DNA from: Tenebrio molitor
Taxonomy: Eukaryota; Arthropoda; Insecta; Coleoptera; Tenebrionidae
Direction: 5' to 3'
DNA: 64,000 nucleotides
Assembly: GCF_963966145.1 (NCBI RefSeq)
Contig: NC_091049.1
Coordinates: 10,106,001 to 10,170,000 of the forward strand
Below, in pieces: positions 54,572 through 64,000 of this stretch. Numbering within the stretch: the stretch's first letter is position 1; every line of letters begins with the position of its first letter. The position numbers and the translations under genes are program-made. Under the pieces are notes generated by a model that ran no database searches, had not been told where the DNA came from, and saw only the letters and a program-made list of their open reading frames with translations.

Positions 54572-56228
54572 ATGTTGACATTTTCGTTTCTATTGGAACT
54601 CGTGTTTTACGTTGTAATAATTTTTATCTCCCTTTATTTGTATTTCACGAGAAACTTTAATCACTGGAAAAACAAAAATGTACCATACTTCAAACCGTTA
54701 CCATTTATTGGTAACGTGTACAACGCTGTACTAATGCGTGACTCTATGGGACAGATTTTCAGTGATTTGTACAACAAAACAATGAAACCTTTTATCGGAT
54801 TTTTCATATTGGACAAACCTTGTCTGCTACTAAGAGATCCCCAACTTATCAAGAAAGTCTTGATCAGCGATTTTCAACACTTTTACGACAGAAACATCCT
54901 GAACAACAAACGAGACGATCCGATCTCCACCCACATGTTATTTCTTCTAAAAAATCCCGAATGGAAAGACATCCGGGGAAAAATCACACCGGTGTTCTCT
55001 TCGTCTAAAATAAAAATTATGTCTAGATTAATAGAAGACGTTGGACAGGAAATGGTAGATTATCTTGAAAAAACTGCCATGATAGACTCCACAGTGGATA
55101 TGAAAGACGTCTCTCTTAGATTCACCGTGGATGTGATCAGCACGGCAGTATTTGGTGTGAACGCATATTCGTTTCAAAACGCAAATTCCAAATTCAACGA
55201 AATCGCTCAAAAATTATTCAACTGGGACGACACTCTAACCGCCTTTCGTATAAGATGTTATTTCTTAACGCCCATGATTGCTAAACTATTTAGAATGAAA
55301 TTCATCAATCCGCACTGCGCCAGTTTTCTGAAAAAATCTTTTCTCGAAATCATGGACAGCAGAATTGCTTCAAAAGTCAGCAGAAACGATTTGATCGATA
55401 TTTTATTGCAGTTGAAAAGTAACGACAAACAGTTTATGGGTTGGTTGCTAAACGTCCAAACAAAACATTATGTTCAAATTTAATTTTAAGATGGGGACAA
55501 ACTCGTCGCTCAAGCTGTGATGTTTTTTGCTGCTGGTTTTGAAACCAGTAGTTCGACCATGGCGTTTGCTTTACACGAATTAGCCCAACATCCAGATATT
55601 CAAAACAAACTGCGACATGAAATTGATTTAATTTCTGGAAAACACGATGGCATCAATTATGACTCTCTTAAAGAAATGGAATACCTGGACATGTGTGTCA
55701 AAGGCAAAGTTTTGTAGTTTTTCTTTATCTATAATTAAATATGTACTGTATATTTTAGAAGTACTAAGAAAATATCCAGTTCTTCCGTTTTTGGACAGAA
55801 AAACTGTCACCGACTACAATATTCCAGGAACTGACGTCGTTATAGAGAAAGACACGCCCGTTTTTATACCAATTTTAGCTCTACATAATGATCCACGTTA
55901 TTTTGCCAATCCAGAAGTATTTGATCCTGAACGATTTTCTAAAACGAATGTCAACAATATTGAACATTTTGTGTACATGCCTTTTGGAGAAGGACCACGG
56001 AACTGCATCGGTATGCCTTTCAAGTGTTCTGTAAATTTATTTTTATTGTTGTTGGTTTTGACAGGTAGCAGATTTGGGAAATTAACTACAAAGTTAGGAT
56101 TGGCGTACATTTTAAAAAGTTTTGTGGTAGAAAAAACCTGTTTCACTGAAGCCAAAATCAGATTTAATCCAAAGGGAGTGGCTCTTTCGCCACTTAGAGG
56201 CATGAAGTTAAAACTAAGGAAAGTTTAA
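54572..56228 (+). CDS. Cytochrome P450, CYP3 clan (CYP6-like), copy 2
   Basis: Close paralogue of the gene at 27389, with all four exons of identical length: 54572-55439, 55491-55703, 55759-56010 and 56065-56228, 498 codons. Anchor, WKDIR, AGFETSSS, EVLR, DPERF and PFGEGPRNCIG are intact. The second intron again has a GC donor. Differences are scattered substitutions such as GDIL to GDKL at the start of exon 2 and NCIGAR to NCIGSR after the heme Cys. A start at 54536 is possible but adds 12 residues lacking in copy 1. Probably functional. Confidence 0.9.
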
Positions 56229-56306
56229 CAATTAAATATCCATGGATTCCAAGTATAACCTGTTGGATGTTTTATATAACTATTTTGTGCGTTGGTTGAA
56301 TATAAG

Positions 56307-56357
56307 CCGTTCACGATTGTTTTAAACACAGTCCGAATTTGAAACAATCGTGAACGG
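56307..56357. mobile_element. 51-bp micro-hairpin insertion
   Basis: CCGTTCACGATTGTTT and perfect inverse around a 19-bp loop. Absent from the corresponding place downstream of P450 copy 1 (near 29965), so it is a real insertion. Confidence 0.7.
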
Positions 56358-56403
56358 ATAATATTTTCAAATGTATACATATATCACTTATATATTGTAC
56401 ATA

Positions 56404-56551
56404 CAGAATAGTATATTAAAATATAAGTTGCAGAAGGCATCTATTCAAGCACGAATTTGAAATTCCGAAACGAGCCGCGTAGCGGCGAGTTGAGGAACAA
56501 ATGAGTGCTTGAAGGACCTTCTTGAACGTATCTTTTATACTATTTTTTCTA
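56404..56551 (+). repeat. Long imperfect palindrome H3 with CGAG-tip motif (solo)
   Basis: Arms AGAAGGCATCTATTCAAGCA and inverse, tip CGAGCCGCGTAGCGGCGAGT (56471-56490). No recombinase frame downstream; a mariner-type MITE sits at 56674. Confidence 0.75.
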
Positions 56552-56673
56552 TTTTGCCACTTTATACCATTTTATAAATAAAAAAATTTAAATGTAGGGA
56601 ATTTTGTTGCGACAATTTTTCTTTTTTTTTAATTATTGAATAAATTTTAAGTATTTATTTTTTTATTTATGTA

Positions 56674-56882
56674 CGGTCGGTGGACAAATAAAACTGGGAC
56701 ACTTAAAATTTAATCTATGTAAATCAGACCATTGAATTGTCAATACATTTGTCAGTGTCTATATAATATGTCATACCAAAGTTAACCTATTTGTGATAAA
56801 GCCGTAATTAAACGATGCAAATTTGTAAATTTTGACTTATGTGATTGTCATTTTTGTCCCAGTTTTATTTGTCCATCGACTG
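56674..56882. mobile_element. Mariner-type MITE, copy 2
   Basis: CGGTCGGTGGACAAATAAAA end, TA target; inverted relative to 38453-38660. 56885-57420 beyond it holds no recognised feature. Confidence 0.88.
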
Positions 56883-57421
56883 TACCTCCATTTTGATTCT
56901 GTAATAGACATAGGTACATATTAACAAACGCGATGTCATTATAGCCATTAATTCACGGAACATTTTACGAAAATTTTTAGGTTGGCAAAGCTTGATTCGG
57001 AATTAGGTATCTTGTCATGCATGTCAGTTTAGATTACAAAATGTGTCAAGAGCAGGTGTTCAGGGGAAAATTTTGATTTGAGCAAATACACAGTATAAAT
57101 ATTTGCACTAATAATAATTTGTTCCTAATAAATACGTCTTATCAATTTAGTGATTTTATTTTATTTTATTTTTAAATGGTGTAACTTTGTTTGTGAGCGT
57201 GAGCGTGTCGTGCTGTGGTGTGTTCTCGTGGAATCACTGTTATTATTCTTCAGTTTATCTTTGTACATTGTGAGTGTGACTCAAAGTGAGTATGATGTAA
57301 CGATCTAGCATCTGATCTCTCAATTTACATTATTGGCTATTAAATTAATAAATTCCACTCGGTACGTCGGTCGTACCGTAGTGTTATCTTCCGATAACAC
57401 TATCTACTCTGTTTTTATAGT

Positions 57422-57694
57422 ATGCCTGTGTGTAAATTATGTGAAAGTGATGTCAAAAGAACGGACAAATATTTCAAATGTCTTTTTTGTTACAATAAAT
57501 ATCATGTTAAATGCTTAAAATATGATGAGGTTGACATAAAAGTTCTAAGTAAATTTAACAATTGTTTTATATTCGAGGGTTCTTCCAAAGTTGATGCTTT
57601 ACGTGATTCTGTTGACAAGTGTGTAACTTTAGTTGAGCAACAAAGTGAAAAAATCAAACTTCAAGAAGCAATTTTAAATAACCTCGGAAAATAA
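57422..57694 (+). pseudogene. LINE ORF1 start with PHD-like finger
   Basis: MPVCKLCESDV...YFKCLFCYNKYHVKCLKYD gives C-x2-C...C-x2-C-x4-H-x2-C, then a coiled-coil-like stretch (VDKCVTLVEQQSEKIKLQEA). Such fingers head ORF1 in several insect LINEs. Confidence 0.6.
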
Positions 57695-57737
57695 AAAAGT
57701 CCTTCCTTCGCCGAGGTTGCAAAAAAAAATTCCTCGA

Positions 57738-58165
57738 TTATACAGGGTGTCGCAAAATTAACGTATTTCAAGTCGGGGGTCTTGTAGAAAAAAAACTCAG
57801 GAATCTCGAAAAAATAAAATAAAAAATATAGGGAGGGTCTTTACAAAGATATATGGGTCGGAAGGTTCAAACTTTTCATTATGTTTTCTTCAAATAAAAA
57901 ATATAAATGGTTGACATTCATTTTGAAATATGGTGGGGATGATTATGTGAAATATTAAAATATAAATGAAAAGACATTTCTTGAAAAAACAGCTTTATCT
58001 CGAAAAAATAAAATTTTTATTTTTCCAATTTTTGTTCAAAAGGGAAGTACAACATAGCTAGAATATTAATCAGGTACTTTTGAACAAATATTGGCAACTT
58101 TGATATTTTTTTTCAGTGACAGCAATTTTTTTTAAACATTTTTACTTAGTCAACAGGATGTCCCC
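57738..58165. mobile_element. Insertion within the LINE, CAGGGTGTCGC end
   Basis: The left boundary matches the CAGGGTG-type mariner/MITE ends; no clear inverted right end was found. Confidence 0.35.
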
Positions 58166-58445
58166 TACGAAGCCACCAACTCGGAATAGGATAATTTAAG
58201 ACTCCTGTATTATTACCAAAAAACGATAAACAATCGGTGTCTATTACAAAAAAAGATCTTTTAAGTAAAATTGATACCATTAAGTCTAATGTTGGAATTT
58301 CTGCTGTTAAATCCGGACGTCATTATTAGTTGTTATAACAATGAAAATACTGAAAAAATTAAAACCCTTGCTTCTCGGAATTTAAGTAACTATAATGTCA
58401 AACCGTTACCTACGTTAAATCCGAGGCTTCGAGTAGCCGGTATCG

Positions 58446-59039
58446 ATGCTAGTACCACCGAAGATATATTTTCTGATTATATTGTTCGTCAGAATCCTTG
58501 TTTGTTTAATGGTGCTCATACAGTTAGAGACACGGAATTTCGGGCATCATTTTTCTGTCACTTCTTGTAATAGTAGTGATTATCGCGTTTTCGTGGATCT
58601 CTTATCATCTTTGTGTTGCCTCTGTGGGTCTGATTTGTTGTTTTTAGAGGATTTTAATATACCCGAGTTTGTAAGTTGTCTATCCGGTCTTACGATGTCA
58701 ACCCAATATAACTGTCTAAACCACTTGATTAATTTCTTCGATCTTATACAGTGTAATTCGATTGTAAACAGTAGTAACAAACTGTTGGACCTTGTCTTGG
58801 TTAACAGTCAAAATAAGTGTCTCCTTTCAAGAGCACCTAAGTCCTATGTCAAGGAAGATAATCATCACCCTGCCCTTGATATTGAATATCAGTTTCCGAA
58901 AACATTTCTGAAAAGCTTATCTCCTGTAACCCATAACCATGAATTCCATTTCAGAAAAAGCAATTTTCATCTTCTTTATGCATCGTTGTGTGAAATTAAC
59001 TGGTCTTTTCTTTCTCAATACAGAAGAAGCTGTTTCTAG
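58446..59039 (+). pseudogene. LINE endonuclease domain
   Basis: LLFLEDFNIPEF (family GDFNxP), LLDLVLVNS, VKEDNHHPALDIEY (SDHHPL-type). These are the late motifs of AP endonucleases; the Gly before DFN is Glu-Asp, so it is damaged. Confidence 0.65.
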
Positions 59040-59225
59040 TTTTTATTCGATGCTATACGAGATCTTTCAACTATAAATATGTTCCCAAAAAAAGATCTTG
59101 TTTTAGATCTTACCCTGTTTCGTTTAATGGGAAATTTATACATGGGATAAAATTAAAAACTTCTGCATGGATGCGTTACAAAAAATCTGGGCTGTCCGAT
59201 GTTTACAATGTTTTTAAATCTTTGA

Positions 59226-59970
59226 TTGAAATCGGAGATTAATCAAGCATATTCTTCATTCATAAGTAAAATCAATAACAATATGAAAGATAATCCCAAA
59301 CAATTTTGGTCATTTCTAAATTTGAAACGTAATTCCGGCACTATTCCATCTCTAATGACTTATAATGATGACTCCTTGAATAATGCTCAGCAGGTAGCTG
59401 TACATGTAATAACTCCGTAAAAATGGAAACTTCGTTCTCTAGCCTGAATGTCAACTCTATTCATGTCACTTCAATAACTGAAAGTCCACTGTAACATCTG
59501 GACCTAACTTGATTCCTGCCTTTCTGATAAGAGACTGTGCTAATGTCTTCTTGACTCCCTTGTTAATTCTGTTCAATATAATTTTCAAATCGTGCACATT
59601 TCCTAGTCAGCGGAAAATCTCGCATATATGTCCAGTCTATAAAAAGGGAGAAAAATCCAAAATACTAAACTACAGACCAATAGCGATAATTAACAATTTT
59701 TCAAAAATATTCGAACATCTGTTGCATATGCTAATTTATAATCATGTTAGTGCAATACTATGTATAATCGCCTAAACAACATGGGTTCATTAGAAAGCGT
59801 TCAACCGAGACAAACCTTGTTACCAGAACGCAGTTTCTGTCTGAAGCCTTAGATGATCAACGGCAGGTGGACGTGATCTATACGGATTTCTCTCACTTAA
59901 ATTTTATTTAATAATCTGGTGTGGTCGAGTTTGGTCCCAACAAACGATATAAATAAATTAATTAATTAAT
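59226..59970 (+). pseudogene. LINE reverse-transcriptase fragments
   Basis: MKDNPKQFWSFLNLKRNSG, then IPAFLIRDCANVFLTPLLIL, CPVYKKGEKSKILNYRPIAI, INNFSKIFEHLL, and later VDVIYTDFS. FxWPIFKKGxxxxxxNYRPI is RT motif 1-2; the YADD region is absent. Confidence 0.75.
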
Positions 59971-60248
59971 TAATTTAAAGACAGACGTTAGTGGACATTT
60001 GACTCGCGGCCCGCAAATTGATATGTGACTCATGTATAAATGACCATGCTGGATAAACGATGCGAACAGCATTATGCGAGTTTGAGATGCGAACTATGTG
60101 ATCCGGTTTATGTTTGAATTGTTTCCCCGACTACATTGAACCCGACGCTGTAGCCCTGGAACCTCATAGACCAGCCCGGTCTACTCCGGTGATTGAAAAT
60201 AAAAGGGAAAAAGGTACTAAGAGACACGTGTCAGCTGGTTTAGTTCGG

Positions 60249-60271
60249 TCAGGTCAGGTCAGGTCAGGTCA
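60249..60271 (+). repeat. (TCAGG)n tract, four and a half units
   Basis: Perfect TCAGG x4 plus TCA. TCAGG is the telomeric unit in many beetles; a tract this short may be chance. Confidence 0.6.
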
Positions 60272-60696
60272 CTGTTCCACTTATGGGTCACGCGGCCAAT
60301 TTTGTGCTCTTAGCCGGAGCACAGCTAATTGAGTGCGACGGACACTGGCGGTAGCTTCCCGAACTCGAGAGCCCCAAGGCACGAATGAAAATATTTTATA
60401 ACGATTTTTAAATTTTAACATAGATCGTAAGTCAATATTTTAGTAGCCATTTTCAACAGGGGGAGAGATAATAAGAAGCCCACAATGCTAATACAAAAAT
60501 TGTGAATAAAATAGGATATGGTAATAGTATATTAATCAACATCTTGTCTTCAAGTTCTGTCTACATAAAAATTATTATAATAATTGCTTAATTTTGATAA
60601 ATAAATTTTAATAAATTTACTTACCGTTCTAGAACACCAAAATTGCTTACCGTCGAGTTTATCGTTAGCAACGAGTAAGCACAACTTACCGTTTTG

Positions 60697-60742
60697 GAAA
60701 CAAGCGTGATAAACAAGCAAATAGAGCACAATCGCGCAAAAA
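60697..60742 (+). repeat. Conserved 40-bp motif, copy 3 of 3
   Basis: TAAACAAGCAAATAGAGCAC followed by AATCGCGCAAAAA, as at 12318 and 13465. Confidence 0.6.
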
Positions 60743-60936
60743 TGTTAAAACGAAAATCATCACGCTGTCTTTAATTTGTCTTGTGTACGATTGATTGTTT
60801 TTATGGATTAAATTATGAAAAAAAGGTGCTTGTTTGTGCAAATGTTACACATTACTTTCCGACCCTGACGCACTTTAAGTGCAGTATAAGTAAAAGTTTC
60901 GATGGAGATAAGTTTTTGTTGTTTGCAGTTGACCTC

Positions 60937-63900
60937 ATGGGTTTTGAACCTAGGGCGCATACCTCTGTGCAATATCGAACCAAGATCACTGAGACGAATC
61001 ATGTGCAGAAATACGAGCAGGGACGGATACATTTCCTGCAGGAAGAACGTCTTCACATACAGAAGAAAACGTTCACCAAATGGATGAACACATTTCTTCA
61101 GAAGGTAAAAAATGTCGAAAGGATAATCGAAAAAAAGGATCGCCGCAAGTTGCATAATCAAAAGGCGACACGTTGTACAGGGTAATTATAAATGATTGTC
61201 CCATCGCAGTTAGCGTTGAAAACCCATACAAATTTTGGATGTGCCGGCAGCCTCGCAACGTTAGACAAACTATAGTAGACAGATTTCTACTACCGCCAGG
61301 AGCGCCACCTATCGGCGATACTAGTCTCACTCATGTTATGAGGCTTGTGGCACATTCACCTACGTCATTAACGCCTACTGTGATGGGACAATCATTTATA
61401 ATGACTATACGCACTGTTCGTAAAGTTCGGAATAAATTCGATAAAACTGTAAGTATTAATTTCTGAGAAAAATCCTCGAAGAGGTCAACTTTGCTTTTAA
61501 AAAGCGCATATTCTTCAGTACTTTGCTTATGTTATCAACTTCTCATCTCTTAGGTATGACGTCATCAATAATTTTTTAAATCACAACCCCCACTTTTTTC
61601 TTCTTTTTCTGATAGACCTTCGTACTACCTAAATGATGAGCAAAAAAAATTGGTACCTTACATAACAATTTTTTTGAGAAAATGACAATTGATAATTCAA
61701 AAAAGTAATTTAATTTTTAAGGTAAATATTTTTTTTTTCTATGGGTTTAGTTAAAATTGAAGATTTATTTTAATGGAACAAACAATTTAGAACATTTGCG
61801 GCAGAGAATTTGCGCTGAAATGGAACAAATAAGCCCTGACATTATTGAGCGCAGTGTACATAGTGTCGGTAAGTGCTAAATGGTTGGCGGGAGGCAGTTT
61901 CAACATCGAGTTGAATGTTATTGGTAACCTTAGATGTTTGTTTCATTTTTTAAGGCCAATTAAAATTTTTACAATAAAAATTAAATTAAATTTTTGGAGT
62001 AAAATTTGTCATTTTCTCAAAAAAATTGTTATGTAAGGTATGAGTTTTTTCATTCATCGTTTAGGTAGTGGGAAGGTCTATCAAAAAAAGAAGAAAAAAG
62101 TGGGGGTTGTCATTTAAAAAAAATTATTGACTTCATAACTAGGAGATGAAAAGCTATCTACACAAGTAAAATATTAACGAATATGTACTTTCTAAAAACA
62201 AAGTTGACCTCTTCGAGGATTTTTCTCAGAAATTAATACTTACCTACAGTTTTATCGAATTTATTCCGAACTTTACGAACGCACTGTATACTGTGTGTAT
62301 TATGTATAGGTCTTTAAAAAGGTTTTTTTTAGTTTTAAATATAACTGTCACATCGAAACTTCGCGCAATATTCTTTCACAGTCCCGAATTTTACGAAAAA
62401 GAACAAAAAGGCTTAGGATTCTTCTGTGAACAAGCTTCAGAGGCTGTTCACGGTGATTTCCAAAAACTTGGAAACGTTACAAAACTAATGCAAATAACTA
62501 AAATTTTGTGAGCATCTTTTTGCAGCAGTAACTGCTTATTATAGTGTACACATTTAGTCCTTTTTCTTACGCTTTTTTTACTTGTTGTTTCTTGTATTTG
62601 CATAAAATTTGTTATACTTTTGTCTTATACACAGTTATTTTTATTTACATATTAAAAGGAAGTACCTCTACCTGCTTAAATAAAAAAGAAACGCAACCTA
62701 AAATGATTTAAAAAACAGAATGTGTCGTAAAGACGCACGATAGAAGTGAAACTTTTATATTACAGGGAAACATTGTAATTATTCATCAATCACTTTTAAA
62801 TAGCATATTCACATCAAAATTGTATATTTTAATGATGAAAATAAATTATAAACAACGATAACACTAAACAATATCGAAATGCGTGACTCATTGTTCATTT
62901 TTAAGCCTCCAAATCAAAGAGAGGGCATTATCGATAAATGCCGTGAGTGTGACAAAGACAGAGACACTGCTTCCACTCGACCCAATAGTGTTTACCCCCA
63001 CCACTTTTCGTCACACAAAAAGGTTGCCGATCAGAATTTCAAGACCCTCCCATAAAAAGTTTCACTTCAAAAATCATTTCCTAAGACATTGCAAGCTTAA
63101 AGAAATACAATAAAAACAGTTTTATCTATGAGCAATTTTTTCGAACTAAAATATCCTTCCGACGAACCGTGTACCTACCTACAGTTAGAAATCATTTCAT
63201 ACTCAGTATGGAGTGAAAGTTCTTAAGTTCTAAATTTAAGTTCCCAGCTGCAATTTCGCTTCCATCTAATCGCACAATTCACCTCCAGGTTGGAATGGAA
63301 GTGGATGACTTGTTCGTGGATCTGGCAGACGGAAAAAAATTACTGAAATTCTTAGAGATCATATCCGGAGAAAAACTGGCAAAACCAAACAATGGGAAAT
63401 TTCGGGTACACAAAATTGAAAATGTTAACAAGAGTTTTGCGTTTCTACACACTAAAGTCCGATTGGAAAGTATAGGAGCAGAAGATATAGTCGATGGGAA
63501 CTCTCGACTCATCTTGGGCTTAATCTGGACGATCCTCTTGAGGTTTCACTTCCAAGACATCGAGACCTACGTGGTAAGTCAAGTCGCTTCGTTTCTTCGC
63601 TCGTCTTTATGAGTTTCCTTCAAGGACGAAGAAAATGAAAATTCCGAAAAGAAATTTGCTAAAGACGCTCTTCTCTTGTGGGTTCAGCGTGAAACGCACG
63701 GCTATCCGGGGGTAGAAATTCGCGATTTCTCGTCATCGTGGCGAACGGGGTTAGGGTTCAACGCACTTATCCATGCCCACTGTCCAGACTTGTTCGACTA
63801 CCAACCATTACTGAATAACAAGAACATAGACAACTTGAACCACGCTTTTGACATTGCCAACAATGAATTAGGAATCCCGCGCCTTTTGGATGCCGAAGAC

Positions 63901-63977
63901 ATCGATAATTCCAGGCCGGACGAAAAGAGTATAATGGTGTACGTCGCTTCTTACTACACAAAAATGAAGAAAAATCA
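60937..63977 (+). CDS. kst: Beta-heavy spectrin (karst-like), 5' coding exons, partial
   Basis: Apical membrane-skeleton protein that cross-links actin. Exon 60937-61104 (acceptor TTTGCAG at 60928, ATG at 60937, donor GTAAAA) codes the N-terminus and start of CH1: YEQGRIHFLQEERLHIQKKT, FTKWMNTFLQK. A 2.2-kb intron with two MITEs follows. Exon 63289-63573 codes the rest of CH1 (VDDLFVDLADGKKLLKFLEI, RLESIGAEDIVDGNSRLILG). Exon 63625-63977 codes CH2 (AKDALLLWVQRETHGYPGVE, TGLGFNALIHAHCPDLFDY, RPDEKSIMVYVASYY). All junctions are in phase 0 until the last donor (63978, phase 2). ESIGAEDIVDGN and the THGY/GLGFNALIH pattern favour beta-heavy over ordinary beta-spectrin. The CH2 end (SYYTKMKK) seems about four residues short. 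Spectrin repeats lie beyond the window. Confidence 0.88.
61178..61406. mobile_element. MITE in spectrin intron
   Basis: Inverted ends ATTATAAATGATTGTCCCAT and inverse GATGGGACAATCATTTATAA. A deletion relative lies at 52534-52575. Confidence 0.8.
61411..62286. mobile_element. Long-TIR element in spectrin intron, CAGTGCGTTCGTAAAG family
   Basis: Right end inverse of CAGTGCGTTCGTAAAGTTCG; the left end is slightly altered. Two long inverted arms with TGACGTCATCAATAA (61558). Sibling of 29075-29912. Confidence 0.85.
62341..62515 (+). pseudogene. Short remnant with GLGFFCEQASEAVH motif
   Basis: FHSPEFYEKEQKGLGFFCEQ ASEAVHGDFQK resembles a motif seen in multicopy, probably transposon-derived invertebrate proteins. 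No other part is found; it lies in the spectrin intron. Confidence 0.35.
62516..63288. other. Remainder of spectrin intron
   Basis: AT-rich. 62920-62970 matches the short repeat at 42650-42720. The acceptor ACCTCCAG ends at 63288. Confidence 0.5.
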
Positions 63978-64000
63978 GTAAGACCTATAGCAAAGGTATT

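Larger units (their letters stand above)
57420..59970 (+). mobile_element. Decayed EN-RT LINE (jockey/CR1-like)
   Basis: In order: a PHD-like zinc-finger ORF1 start, ORF1 end, an AP-type endonuclease, then RT fragments, ending near an AATTAATTAATTAATT tail (59957). Many stops and frame changes. Interrupted at about 57738-58165 by sequence starting CAGGGTGTCGCAAAATTAAC. Confidence 0.75.
59971..60936. other. Intergenic with short telomere-like tract and motif copy
   Basis: Contains (TCAGG)4 at 60249-60268 and the third copy of the 40-bp motif at 60697-60742. The 72-codon ORF at 60114 shows no domain. Confidence 0.4.

Noticed and set aside
60247..60271. Nuclear-receptor AGGTCA half-site array
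   Set aside because: Reads equally as (TCAGG)n; far from any promoter and units overlap at 5 bp, not a receptor spacing.
60114..60332. 72-codon ORF containing the TCAGG tract
   Set aside because: Repeat-derived VRSGQVRSG text, no supporting structure.

Overview
The window looks like nuclear DNA of an insect, most likely a beetle. It is AT-rich, has introns of about 50-60 bp, carries clan-3 (CYP6-like) P450 genes and a beta-heavy spectrin gene, and is densely packed with small inverted-repeat transposons. A short (TCAGG)n tract, the telomere unit of many beetles, is a weak supporting hint. No bacterial, organellar, CRISPR or rRNA signal was seen.

There are four cellular genes. (1) At the left edge on the minus strand (1-3785, running off the window) is a STAND NTPase: a PD-(D/E)xK nuclease-like N-terminal domain, a NACHT module and the start of ankyrin repeats, broken by two one-base frameshifts. 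(2) and (3) Two close paralogous P450 genes lie in the same orientation (27389-29047 and 54572-56228). Each has four exons that join in frame to 498 codons. (4) At the right edge (60937-63977, plus strand) are the first coding exons of a beta-heavy spectrin (karst-like) gene, with CH1 and CH2 actin-binding domains; the gene continues beyond the window.

Nearly everything else is mobile DNA or its remains. Recognisable pieces are a complete but dead hAT element with perfect 8-bp target duplications (32810-35743), an R4/Dong-like non-LTR retrotransposon (48001-52098), a decayed EN-RT LINE (57420-59970), PIF/Harbinger remnants (18190, 52824), mariner/Tc1-like transposase fragments (12963, 21445, 30030, 41833), a copia fragment (11208), a broken YqaJ exonuclease gene (22033-23395), and about thirty foldback MITEs, several nested inside one another.

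Two things stand out. First, the nuclease-NACHT-ankyrin gene resembles in layout the bacterial STAND and Cap4-type defence proteins. Second, six long imperfect palindromes share a central motif of the form CGAG...GCGAGT. In four cases the palindrome lies about 170-205 bp upstream of the start of a tyrosine-recombinase-like (Crypton-like) reading frame, in a fixed orientation. This suggests a palindrome-ended recombinase transposon family and its solo ends.

The P450 duplication includes upstream Harbinger-derived DNA and gives natural empty sites that show several MITEs inserted at TA.
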